64,000 nucleotides of DNA, taken from contig NZ_CP031153.1 in the NCBI RefSeq assembly GCF_003352465.1, forward strand, positions 1,540,465-1,604,464. The letters run 5' to 3'. The DNA comes from Kordia sp. SMS9 (lineage in GTDB: Bacteria > Bacteroidota > Bacteroidia > Flavobacteriales > Flavobacteriaceae). The notes below the pieces were generated by a model, which saw only the letters and a list, made by a program, of their open reading frames with translations, searched no databases and was not told the origin of the DNA. Numbering within the stretch: position 1 is the first letter of the stretch; the number at the start of each line of letters is the position of its first letter. Of this stretch, positions 17,425 to 25,180 are shown one piece after another. A program made the translations under genes and the position numbers.

Positions 17425-18501
17425 GTGATGTTAGGAACTGCCATTTTGGGCGCCATTTGTGGCATGCTGGGAAGTTTTGCCGTATTGCGAAAGCAAAGCC
17501 TGTTGGGCGATGCCATTTCGCACGCTGCGTTGCCAGGAATTGCCATTGCTTTCTTAATTACAGGTGTAAAAGACAGCAATTTGTTCTTGTTGGGTGCGTT
17601 AATCAGTGGATTGATTGGTACATTTTGGATTCGAAGCATCACGAAAAACACACATTTAAAATCGGATACGGCGTTAGGCTTAACACTTTCTTTATTTTTC
17701 GGATTCGGAATGCTGCTTTTAACCTTTATTCAAAAACAACCGAATGCCAGTCAAGCTGGATTGGACACGTATTTATTCGGTCAAGCCGCGACGTTATTGG
17801 CAAAAGATGTGTGGCTCATTGCGATTGTGGCAGGAATTGCATTGTTAATTTTACTCGTTTTTTGGAAAGAATTTAAAATCTTACTGTTTGACGAAGATTA
17901 TACCAAAACGCTTGGTTTCAATACGCGTTTCATAGATATTTTAATCACTACATTTATCGTCATCACCATTGTGTTAGGTTTGCAAACCGTAGGCGTTATT
18001 TTAATGAGTGCCATGTTGCTTGCTCCAGCCGCAGCGGCACGACAATGGACAAACAGTTTGGAAATTATGGTCATTTTAGCAGCGATTTTTGGAGCTTTTT
18101 CAGGTGTGGTTGGCACAGGAATCAGTACTGTTGTCGGGAATCTTTCCACAGGTCCAGTCATTGTATTAGTTGCCTCAGGAATTGTGTTGCTTTCGTTTAT
18201 ATTTTCGCCAAAAAGAGGTTTATTATTCAGAGAAATTCGCTTTCGAAAAAATAGAAACAACATCAAAATGCAAAAAACCTTGGCGTTTATGTATGAAATT
18301 GCCAAAACACATGAACATATTTCGCATCCGCACGCAATTAAAATCTTAAATGATTTTCAAGGATTTTCAAAACGTTCGTTGCAGGAACTCGTGGATTTGA
18401 GTTATGTGCAAATTAACGGACAACAATGGTCTATGACGCAAAAAGGCTTTACAACCGCTGCCAATTTATACAATCAACAAATAGAAGATACGCATGAATA
18501 G
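17425..18501 (+). CDS. Metal ABC transporter permease 1 with C-terminal winged-helix-like tail
   Basis: ABC-3 family permease of 358 aa from a GTG at 17425. The conserved LRKQSLLGDAISHAALPG and LLAPAAAARQW segments are present within about eight to nine membrane spans. The reading frame stays open upstream to a stop at 17362, and the extra codons from 17371 (reading IDFQDYIQLIFSNYTARIV) look like the normal N-terminus of the family, but the only codon available to start them is ATA at 17371. Residues after about 285 are soluble and helical (HPHAIKILNDFQGFSKRSLQELVDL, then a wing-like WSMTQKGF), resembling a winged helix. Stop overlaps the next start by 8 nt. Confidence 0.9.
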   Translation: MMLGTAILGAICGMLGSFAVLRKQSLLGDAISHAALPGIAIAFLITGVKDSNLFLLGALISGLIGTFWIRSITKNTHLKSDTALGLTLSLFFGFGMLLLTFIQKQPNASQAGLDTYLFGQAATLLAKDVWLIAIVAGIALLILLVFWKEFKILLFDEDYTKTLGFNTRFIDILITTFIVITIVLGLQTVGVILMSAMLLAPAAAARQWTNSLEIMVILAAIFGAFSGVVGTGISTVVGNLSTGPVIVLVASGIVLLSFIFSPKRGLLFREIRFRKNRNNIKMQKTLAFMYEIAKTHEHISHPHAIKILNDFQGFSKRSLQELVDLSYVQINGQQWSMTQKGFTTAANLYNQQIEDTHE

Positions 18502-19885
18502 CGCACAAATCACCATACAAATTATTGTGACACTTGTCGCGATTGCCTGCGCCATTCCAGGAACATTTTTGGTATTGCGAAAAATGTCGTTAATCAGCGA
18601 TGCCATCAGTCATTCTATCTTATTGGGAATTGTGATTGGTTTTTTTATTGTGGAAGATACTTCGTCGCCGTTGCTCATTTTCTTGGCTGCCTTGGCGGGA
18701 GTTGTCACAGTAATATTGGTCGAATTCATTCAAAAAACAGGTTTAGTCAAAGAAGATACTGCTATTGGACTTGTATTTCCTGCGTTGTTTAGTATTGGTG
18801 TCATTCTCATCTCAAAAAATGCCAACGATGTCCATTTAGATATTGATTCGGTGATGGTTGGAGATTTAAGTCTCGCACCGTTTGATCCGTTGTTGATCAA
18901 TTGTCAAGAAGGCATTGCAGATTCGTGTGTCAACTTAGGGCCAAAAGCCATTTGGGTAGTTGGGATTATTTTGATCATTACGTTAACATTATTATTTGCC
19001 TTTTTCAAGGAATTAAAAGTGAGCACGTTTGATGCAGGTTTGGCAGCAGCCCTAGGATTTTCACCAGTTATTATGCATTACGGATTGATGACAGTTTCAT
19101 CCATCACCATTGTTGGAGCCTTTGATGCGGTTGGACCGATATTGGTTGTTGCACTCATGATTGCGCCTGCGGCAACTGCGTATTTATTCACCAAAGATTT
19201 AAAGAAAATGTTGTTGCTTTCCTGCTTTTTTGGTGTCATTGCTTCCATTGCAGGATTTTGGTTGGCATACATTATAGATGCTTCTATTTCGGGTTCTATG
19301 ACGACGGTGTTGGCAGTATTATTTTTACTTGTTTATGAACCGATTATTACTTCTGTTGTTGTGAGTTTTTTGACAGGAGTTGGTATTATTTTTTATCAGT
19401 GGTATACCTTTTTAATGGCACAAGGTATTGAGCTTGACAAAATGCTTTTAGGAAAGAAGATACAAACCGTATTTTCAGAATTTATATTTTTAGATTATTT
19501 CTACATCTTCGTTATGACTTCTATATTTTCTGCGACATTAATCTACATATTACCAAAAAGAGGCTTGATTTATGGCTATTATAAAGTACGACAACAAAAA
19601 ACGGAAATCATGTTGTTGGTGTTTTTATTGCACATTCGAAATCATACCGAAGAAAGCGAACGTCATGTAAAACATTTAAACGAACATATCAATTGGCAAC
19701 GATTGCGATCACAATCTATTGTCGCTTTGGCGGAGAAGAATAATATGATAACGGTTACGGATCAAATTATTTCTTTAACAGAAAAAGGAGACGATTTTAC
19801 CGAAAAAGCCATTGATTATATCATCACTAATAAAGACACAGAAATAGAAGAAATGAAAGATGATTTCTTTTTATTTAGAGGATAA
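18494..19885 (+). CDS. Metal ABC transporter permease 2 with C-terminal winged-helix-like tail
   Basis: Second ABC-3 family permease, 463 aa, pairing with the previous gene as in TroC/TroD. The conserved LRKMSLISDAISHSILLG and ALMIAPAATAYLFT motifs lie in the hydrophobic part. A further span near 330-355 is followed by a cytoplasmic tail of about 100 residues (HIRNHTEESERH, then LRSQSIVALAEKN and LTEKG) that looks like a winged helix, as known for some Bacteroidota and spirochaete transporters. It ends the operon; no terminator follows for about 300 bp. Confidence 0.92.
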   Translation: MNSAQITIQIIVTLVAIACAIPGTFLVLRKMSLISDAISHSILLGIVIGFFIVEDTSSPLLIFLAALAGVVTVILVEFIQKTGLVKEDTAIGLVFPALFSIGVILISKNANDVHLDIDSVMVGDLSLAPFDPLLINCQEGIADSCVNLGPKAIWVVGIILIITLTLLFAFFKELKVSTFDAGLAAALGFSPVIMHYGLMTVSSITIVGAFDAVGPILVVALMIAPAATAYLFTKDLKKMLLLSCFFGVIASIAGFWLAYIIDASISGSMTTVLAVLFLLVYEPIITSVVVSFLTGVGIIFYQWYTFLMAQGIELDKMLLGKKIQTVFSEFIFLDYFYIFVMTSIFSATLIYILPKRGLIYGYYKVRQQKTEIMLLVFLLHIRNHTEESERHVKHLNEHINWQRLRSQSIVALAEKNNMITVTDQIISLTEKGDDFTEKAIDYIITNKDTEIEEMKDDFFLFRG

Positions 19886-20018
19886 AACAACACATCATTA
19901 AGAAAAAAGCAGTTTTTGTAAAAACGCACATTCTTTCAAAAACGCAGAAAACATCCTCAAAATCAACTAACAAACATTAGTTACTTGTTAATCAGTAACT
20001 TATGGATATTTCACAATA

Positions 20019-20069
20019 ACCGTTTATCGAATAATTAAGTGCGTTTATCGACAAACTATGTTCGTTAAC
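20019..20069 (+). promoter_or_regulatory. Three CGTT repeats at 21-bp spacing, LytTR-like
   Basis: ACCGTTTAT (20019-20027), TGCGTTTAT (20040-20048) and TTCGTTAAC (20061-20069) are direct repeats exactly 21 bp apart, two helix turns. The first fits the published LytTR-domain consensus [TA][AC][CA]GTTN[AG][TG] completely, the second in eight of nine positions, the third more weakly. The first two copies extend as CGTTTATCGA. A LytTR response regulator is encoded at 62505-63227. Confidence 0.55.
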
Positions 20070-20101
20070 CTAATTATTGATCATTTCATGGATAAAGAAT
20101 G

Positions 20102-20109
20102 TACTTTAG
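20102..20109 (+). promoter_or_regulatory. Candidate -7 box downstream of the LytTR-like repeats
   Basis: TACTTTAG matches TAnnTTTG in seven of eight positions. A TTG lies 22 bp upstream (20077-20079), within the range seen for -33 boxes. It is 33 bp after the last repeat. Confidence 0.4.
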
Positions 20110-20114
20110 TATTG

Positions 20115-20210
20115 AGTAATTTTAGAAATCATTTAGTTGTTTAACTTAAGACATTAATTAACAACTTATTGTTAAGAAAAGAGAGTGAGGCTTAACACTC
20201 TCTTTTTTTA
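20115..20210 (+). ncRNA. Possible small RNA ending in a strong terminator
   Basis: If transcription begins just after the -7 box at 20102-20109, the transcript is about 95 nt, has no ORF of note, can form a small TTGTT/AACAA pairing, and ends in the hairpin at 20180-20205. It lies inside a 470-bp space between the permease operon and the OmpX-like gene. It could instead be the 3' untranslated end of the permease operon. No known RNA family is recognised. Confidence 0.35.
20180..20210 (+). terminator. Rho-independent terminator
   Basis: Stem AAGAGAGTG (20180-20188) / CACTCTCTT (20197-20205), 8-nt loop, seven T residues. It stands 295 bp after the permease stop and 148 bp before the next ATG. 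Confidence 0.85.
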
Positions 20211-20320
20211 TGCTTATTTTTTACCTACATCTCCTATTTCAACACTTCACGCTTCGTTAAAGTCTATTAAAATACCATTAAAGCACTGTTAAAAAGACAG
20301 GGATTTTGAAACGGCTATAG

Positions 20321-20328
20321 TACATTTG
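20321..20328 (+). promoter_or_regulatory. -7 box of the first OmpX-like gene
   Basis: TACATTTG, exact TAnnTTTG, 29 bp before the ATG at 20358. Confidence 0.5.
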
Positions 20329-20357
20329 GTAGCAACATTAACATTAAAACCATTATA

Positions 20358-21020
20358 ATGAAAAAAATTACACTATTCGTGTGTCTACTATGTATTGCCT
20401 TTGTAAATGCTCAAGATGACGACAAAAACACTGCTGACAAACTTACTTTTGATAAAGGAACACAGTTTGTAAACCTAAATTTTTCTTTGAATAGTAGTCA
20501 ATCTGACTTTACGCAACAAATGCAAGGACAAATAGGAAATGGAGAAAGTGATGCTTTTGGCTTTCAAATAAATGCTTCCTATGCGTATGCCATTAGCAGC
20601 GATTTATTCTTAGGAATTGGTTTGGGATATTCCATTACTAATCTCAAGAGTGAAATCAATAATGTAACGCAAAATGAAAGCGATAATAAGTCGTATCAAA
20701 TATTTCCATATGTGCGTTATTACAAAGGAATAGGAAAAAAATTAGCACTATTTGTGCAAGGAGAAGCACGATATTTTCGTATTGAAAATGACCTAAACTC
20801 ATTAAACAACGGAACATCTGACAATTTCTTTGTTGGAGTGCGACCAGGAATTACATTGATGCTCAATAAAAATCTAGCTATAGAAACTTCTATTGGCGCA
20901 TTGGGTTATTCACATAGAAAAGGAGAAAGCGAACAATTAGATACTGAAACAACAGGCAATTCGTTTGGTTTATCTTTAAACTCTTCTGAATTATTTTTTG
21001 GATTGAACTATTATTTCTAG
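20358..21020 (+). CDS. Outer-membrane beta-barrel protein (OmpX/porin-like), paralog 1
   Basis: A 220-aa protein with signal peptide (cleavage after FVNAQ, residue 19). The rest alternates in barrel fashion, with FLGIGLGYSI, FVGVRPGITLMLNKNLAIETSIGALGY and a C-terminal strand ending FGLNYYF, typical of small eight-stranded outer-membrane barrels. Function unknown; related proteins are structural or stress-induced. It is followed 108 bp later by a clear paralog. The promoter at 20321 makes it a separate unit from the metal transporter. Confidence 0.85.
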   Translation: MKKITLFVCLLCIAFVNAQDDDKNTADKLTFDKGTQFVNLNFSLNSSQSDFTQQMQGQIGNGESDAFGFQINASYAYAISSDLFLGIGLGYSITNLKSEINNVTQNESDNKSYQIFPYVRYYKGIGKKLALFVQGEARYFRIENDLNSLNNGTSDNFFVGVRPGITLMLNKNLAIETSIGALGYSHRKGESEQLDTETTGNSFGLSLNSSELFFGLNYYF

Positions 21021-21128
21021 GCGCGCATCAAATCATAAACATCACAATTTTTGGTAAGCTGCTAAACGTAGTTAGAAAAAATCTACGACTAACGACCATC
21101 TTACCATTTTGAAAATCAACATACAAAA

Positions 21129-21755
21129 ATGAAAAAAAATATACTTTATATAAGTCTGCTTATAGTTGCATTTGTTCATGCGCAAGAAGTAGACACACAA
21201 ACTTCAGATAAACTTCGTTTTGAAAAACACACACAGTTTATCAATACAAACTTCTCTATAAGTGTAACGAATCAAGAAACCAGATCATTAACTGCGAATA
21301 CTACCGTAGACGAGAAACGTAATTCCTATAACTTTCAAGTTTCTTATGCGTACGGTATTGCTGAAAACCTTTTTTTAGGCGCTGGCCTTGGTTACGGACA
21401 TGAAGTCACTACGTTTGGTTCAAATTCAGTAATAGGAAATAGATATAGAATACTTCCTTTTGTACGCTATTATAAAGGAATAGGAAAGCGTTTAGCACTT
21501 TATCTTCAAGGAGAAGTTAGTTTACAACATACAAATGTTGACAGATCTAAAGAAAATAGTTTTTCTGCGGGACTTCGCCCAGGAATTACATTGATGCTCA
21601 ATAAAAAATTGGCATTGGAAACTTCTATAGGATTCTTTGGCTACTCTTCAAGTAATTTTGAAGGAGATAATATTCCTTCCGAAAGGGATAACAAAGCAAT
21701 TAATTTGTCATTAAATTCTTCGAACTTACTTTTTGGATTGAATTATTATTTTTAA
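21129..21755 (+). CDS. Outer-membrane beta-barrel protein (OmpX/porin-like), paralog 2
   Basis: A 208-aa paralog of the preceding gene: same signal-peptide style (ending FVHAQ), shared blocks such as FVRYYKGIGKRLAL, RPGITLMLNKKLALETSIG and the C-terminal FGLNYYF, with most differences in loops. It is a tandem duplication. No promoter with an exact -7 box was found in the 108-bp gap, so it may be read from the first gene or from a weak promoter. Confidence 0.85.
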   Translation: MKKNILYISLLIVAFVHAQEVDTQTSDKLRFEKHTQFINTNFSISVTNQETRSLTANTTVDEKRNSYNFQVSYAYGIAENLFLGAGLGYGHEVTTFGSNSVIGNRYRILPFVRYYKGIGKRLALYLQGEVSLQHTNVDRSKENSFSAGLRPGITLMLNKKLALETSIGFFGYSSSNFEGDNIPSERDNKAINLSLNSSNLLFGLNYYF

Positions 21756-21770
21756 AAAGTGAAATTATAC

Positions 21771-21893
21771 TTATGAACAACCGCAATCGTCTTCTCCACA
21801 AGCTTTTGCGGTTTTCTTTTTCCAAAAGAATTTCTTCACGATAAAAGCTATCGCAATTAAAAATACAACACCAACTATTATCTTTTGAATCAT
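21771..21893 (-). CDS. FeoB-associated Cys-rich membrane protein
   Basis: A 40-aa protein too short for most gene callers. One membrane span (IIVGVVFLIAIAFIV), a Lys-rich stretch (KKFFWKKK) and a Cys-rich end (ACGEDDCGCS) are the marks of the small FeoB-associated Cys-rich family, thought to take the place of FeoC. The ATG lies 4 bp after the feoB stop. A role in assembling or regulating FeoB is inferred from position and family. Confidence 0.85.
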   Translation of the reverse strand: MIQKIIVGVVFLIAIAFIVKKFFWKKKTAKACGEDDCGCS

Positions 21894-21897
21894 GCTA

Positions 21898-24054
21898 TTA
21901 TTTTAAAAACTGATACGCAATCAATCCTGCAACATACGCAATCACGGTCATGGCACCTAATTGAATCATGGGCCATTTCCAGCCATTGGTTTCTCGTTTT
22001 ACAATTGCTAATGTACTCATGCATTGCATGGCAAACGCATAGAATAGTAAGAGTGAAATTCCCGTAGCAAAGGTAAATACTTTTTTTCCAGAGTTGGAAT
22101 GCACTTCTGCTTGCATTTTTGCTTTGATGGTATTTCCACTTTCGTCATCGCCTTCGCTTCCTACACTATAAATGGTTGCCAAAGTTCCGATAAAGACTTC
22201 GCGCGCTGCAAACGAACTTACTAAGGCAATTCCTATTTTCCAGTCGTAACCCAAAGGTTTAATGGCAGGTTCTATGGCTTTTCCAATTGTACCCAATACT
22301 GAATTTTCCAAGCGCATTCCTGCAATTTCATCTTCAATTAATTCTTCTTTAAATTCAGGTATTTTTTTGATGATAGAATCATTCATCGCTTCCTCATCAA
22401 ACGTTTTTCCAGCTTCTTTATATTCTTCTTCCAAACTTTCACCGTAGCGAAGTATTTTATTTTTCAACGCAACTTCTTGTATTTTTGTAAAACCATTTTT
22501 TTCAATGGATTCCGCTACAATGGATTCCGCATTATGAAATTGATCATTCACACCAACAGATCCTAAAACCCACAAAATAATGGAAATCGCTAAAATGATT
22601 TTTCCAGCTTCAAACACAAATGTTTTGGTTTTTTCAACAACCGTATATGCCACATTTTTCAACAATGGCACTTTGTATTTTGGCAATTCTACTACAAAAT
22701 ACGACTTGCTTTCAATTCGTAAGGTTTTATGTAAAATGTACGCTGATAGTAACGCAATGGCAAATCCGATCAAGTATAATAACATTAAGGTAATTCCTTG
22801 CCAATTAAAAATCCAAAACACACGTTCGTTCGGAATGATGAGCGCAATCAAAATGGCGTACACAGGCAAACGCGCTGAGCACGTGATAAACGGTGTCACT
22901 AAAATGGTGATCAAACGTTCTTTCCAGCTTTCTATGTTTCTCGTTGCCATAATTGCAGGAATCGCGCAAGCGGCACCCGAAATTAACGGAACGACACTTT
23001 TTCCGCTCAAGCCAAATTTACGCATGATTTTATCCATTAAAAAGACGACGCGACTCATATAACCACTTTCTTCCAAAATGGCAATAAAGAGAAATAAAAA
23101 GGCAATTTGTGGAATAAAAATGACGATTCCGCCCAAACCAGTAATGATGCCATCGGCGAGTAAATCGGTAAACATTCCAGCAGGCAATACTTCTTTTGTC
23201 CATTTGGCAAGTGCGCCAAATGCGCCGTCAATAAAGTCCATAGGCACATTACTCCACTCAAAAATCACTTGAAATATTAGCAATAATAATATGGCAAAAA
23301 TCCCGTAGCCAAAGAATTTATGTGTAAAAACACGATCGAGTTTCGCTTGTATGTCTGTTGCTTTGGAACGATCGACTACATACGACTTTTTCAACGCTTC
23401 GTTGATAAATTGATAGCGCACAATGGTTTCGCGGTGCTGTACTTTTTTAAGTTCCGTTTTTGATAGAGAAGTGAATAAATCGGTATTGGTAATGGTATTT
23501 TGTGTAATTCTTTCTGCGGGAATGCAACGTTTTGTTGACAGTGATTTGTATTCGATGATGGCTTCTTTTACCTCATCAATTCCTGTTTTTTGCTTGGAGC
23601 TGATGACGACAATCTTCGTTTTTAAATCTGCTTCTAACTGTGGAATGTTTATAGAAATTCCTTTCGATTGCATTTGATCCGCCATGTTCACGACCAATAT
23701 TGTGGGAATTTCTAAATCTTTTACTTGCGTGTAGATGAGCAAGTTGCGTTTTAACTGTTCCACATCTGTTACCACAATAGCAACATCAGGATAATTGTCA
23801 TTTTCAGGAGTATTTAAAACGTCAATTACAATCTTTTCATCTGCGGAAGAAGGATTTAAACTATAAGTTCCTGGCAAATCTAAAATGGTTGCTTTTTGCG
23901 TTTTGGAGAGTTTGCAAGTTCCTGTCTTCTTATCTACTGTAATGCCAGGGTAATTTCCAACTTTTTGGTTCAAGCCTGTCAAATGGTTAAATAAGGATGT
24001 TTTTCCTGTATTTGGATTTCCTATTAAGGCTACTTTTATGGTTGAATCACTCAT
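21898..24054 (-). CDS. feoB: Ferrous iron transporter B
   Basis: A 718-aa inner-membrane Fe(II) transporter with an N-terminal G-protein domain: G1 GNPNTGKTS (12-20), G3 DLPGTYSL and G4 VNMAD are visible, followed by a GDI-like helical region. The membrane part carries the two conserved Gate motifs, including SGAACAIPAIMATR and CSARLPVYAIL, with Cys residues in both. Thr replaces the more common Ser in G1. It is 12 bp downstream of feoA and is followed by the Cys-rich partner. Confidence 0.95.
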   Translation of the reverse strand: MSDSTIKVALIGNPNTGKTSLFNHLTGLNQKVGNYPGITVDKKTGTCKLSKTQKATILDLPGTYSLNPSSADEKIVIDVLNTPENDNYPDVAIVVTDVEQLKRNLLIYTQVKDLEIPTILVVNMADQMQSKGISINIPQLEADLKTKIVVISSKQKTGIDEVKEAIIEYKSLSTKRCIPAERITQNTITNTDLFTSLSKTELKKVQHRETIVRYQFINEALKKSYVVDRSKATDIQAKLDRVFTHKFFGYGIFAILLLLIFQVIFEWSNVPMDFIDGAFGALAKWTKEVLPAGMFTDLLADGIITGLGGIVIFIPQIAFLFLFIAILEESGYMSRVVFLMDKIMRKFGLSGKSVVPLISGAACAIPAIMATRNIESWKERLITILVTPFITCSARLPVYAILIALIIPNERVFWIFNWQGITLMLLYLIGFAIALLSAYILHKTLRIESKSYFVVELPKYKVPLLKNVAYTVVEKTKTFVFEAGKIILAISIILWVLGSVGVNDQFHNAESIVAESIEKNGFTKIQEVALKNKILRYGESLEEEYKEAGKTFDEEAMNDSIIKKIPEFKEELIEDEIAGMRLENSVLGTIGKAIEPAIKPLGYDWKIGIALVSSFAAREVFIGTLATIYSVGSEGDDESGNTIKAKMQAEVHSNSGKKVFTFATGISLLLFYAFAMQCMSTLAIVKRETNGWKWPMIQLGAMTVIAYVAGLIAYQFLK

Positions 24055-24066
24055 GAGGAACTGGAA

Positions 24067-24294
24067 TTACAAAACTTTTTCAATTTGAATTTGCGCTGCA
24101 GTATCTTTTCTGATGGCAATATTACTTTCGTTAATCGTTAAAAATAAAGGACCATTAAAAATTGCGGTTTGTACCAATGAAATTTCGTTTCCAGGCAAGC
24201 AACCCATTTCAATAAGTTTTAGCGGAATGGAATCAATTGGAAAGTCGAGAATAATCGCTGTTTCCCCTTTTTTTAAATCTGCAATCGTCAACAC
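24067..24294 (-). CDS. feoA: Ferrous iron transport protein A
   Basis: Small SH3-like cytoplasmic protein that works with FeoB. From the GTG at 24294 the product is 75 aa (TIADLKKGETAII onward, with the conserved LKLIEMGCLPGNEISLVQ). A longer frame opens with TTG at 24336, but the sequence there contains an exact -7 box (24323-24330), so those codons are probably not transcribed. A TTG directly after the GTG is a further option. No ATG is available. Confidence 0.85.
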   Translation of the reverse strand: MLTIADLKKGETAIILDFPIDSIPLKLIEMGCLPGNEISLVQTAIFNGPLFLTINESNIAIRKDTAAQIQIEKVL

Positions 24295-24322
24295 GTCTTT
24301 ATTTAGATTAATTTTAAAGAAG

Positions 24323-24330
24323 CAAAAATA
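24323..24330 (-). promoter_or_regulatory. -7 box of the feoAB operon
   Basis: On the minus strand TATTTTTG, an exact TAnnTTTG match, places transcription start near 24316 and gives a leader of about 22 nt to the GTG of feoA. No Fur-type box could be assigned. Confidence 0.55.
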
Positions 24331-24372
24331 CACCAAAAAGTTTAGTTAGAAAATTTCCGTGTCAAAAAAGCA

Positions 24373-25041
24373 TTATTCGTAAGAAGCTTTGAGAATTTTA
24401 ATATCTTTTAGTAGTTTTTGAATTGCTTCCTCATTGGTACCGTCGTAGGTTCCACGAACTCTTTTTTCTTTGTCAACCAAAATGAAATTTTCGGTATGTA
24501 TCATGCCATAATCGTCATCACCAGTAGATTTTACAGCCAAATACGATTTGCGAGCTAGGTCATATATCTGTTTCTTATCGCCCGTGACTAAATTCCACTT
24601 TTTATCATTGACACCTTTTTCAATAGCATAGCGTTTGAGTTGTGCAACTGTATCAATTTCTGGCGTGACCGAATGCGATAACAACATGACATCATCATCG
24701 TCAAGAATTTCTTTTTGCACAAGCGCCATATTCTTTGTCATTACTGGACAAATTGTTTGGCATGTTGTAAAGAAAAAATCGGTTACATAAATTTTATTTT
24801 TATACGTGTCTTGTGTGATGGTATCTCCGTTTTGATTGATGAGTTTAAAATCTTTAATCACATGATATTTTCGAACGTGTTGAATGGAAGCGTCTACCAA
24901 TTCAGGGTTGAAATTATCAGGCTGATACACTGGAAGTGCGTCTTCTTGCTTCAATGCATAGTAAAAAGATACAATGATAATGGTTGATATACAGCCCATT
25001 ACGATCGCAAAAAGTCTGTATTTCTTAAAAAATGTTAACAT
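24373..25041 (-). CDS. SCO1/SenC family protein
   Basis: A 222-aa membrane-anchored thioredoxin-fold protein that delivers copper to, or reduces cysteines of, cytochrome c oxidase CuA. One N-terminal span (10-30), then the fold with Cys94-x3-Cys98 (TTCQTICPV) and the third copper ligand His182 (IHTENF). Length is typical. It is separately transcribed, divergent from the M1 peptidase. Confidence 0.92.
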   Translation of the reverse strand: MLTFFKKYRLFAIVMGCISTIIIVSFYYALKQEDALPVYQPDNFNPELVDASIQHVRKYHVIKDFKLINQNGDTITQDTYKNKIYVTDFFFTTCQTICPVMTKNMALVQKEILDDDDVMLLSHSVTPEIDTVAQLKRYAIEKGVNDKKWNLVTGDKKQIYDLARKSYLAVKSTGDDDYGMIHTENFILVDKEKRVRGTYDGTNEEAIQKLLKDIKILKASYE

Positions 25042-25180
25042 GTAATGTCGTTTAACGGATAAATTTACAGTTCGTCGATAAATTTTAGGGGGTTTATCGA
25101 AAAAACCGTGGACAAATTTACGATTTTTAAATTTGACTGGGAAAAATTCCTATATTGTTAATCCCAAATCTAGCTTAACT

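Noticed and set aside
17457..17876. 139-codon open frame inside permease 1
   Set aside because: It overlaps a conserved ABC-3 permease in another frame and translates to a Cys/Arg-rich chain without family pattern.
22580..23062. 160-codon plus-strand open frame within feoB
   Set aside because: Antisense to the conserved gate region of FeoB; an effect of codon bias.
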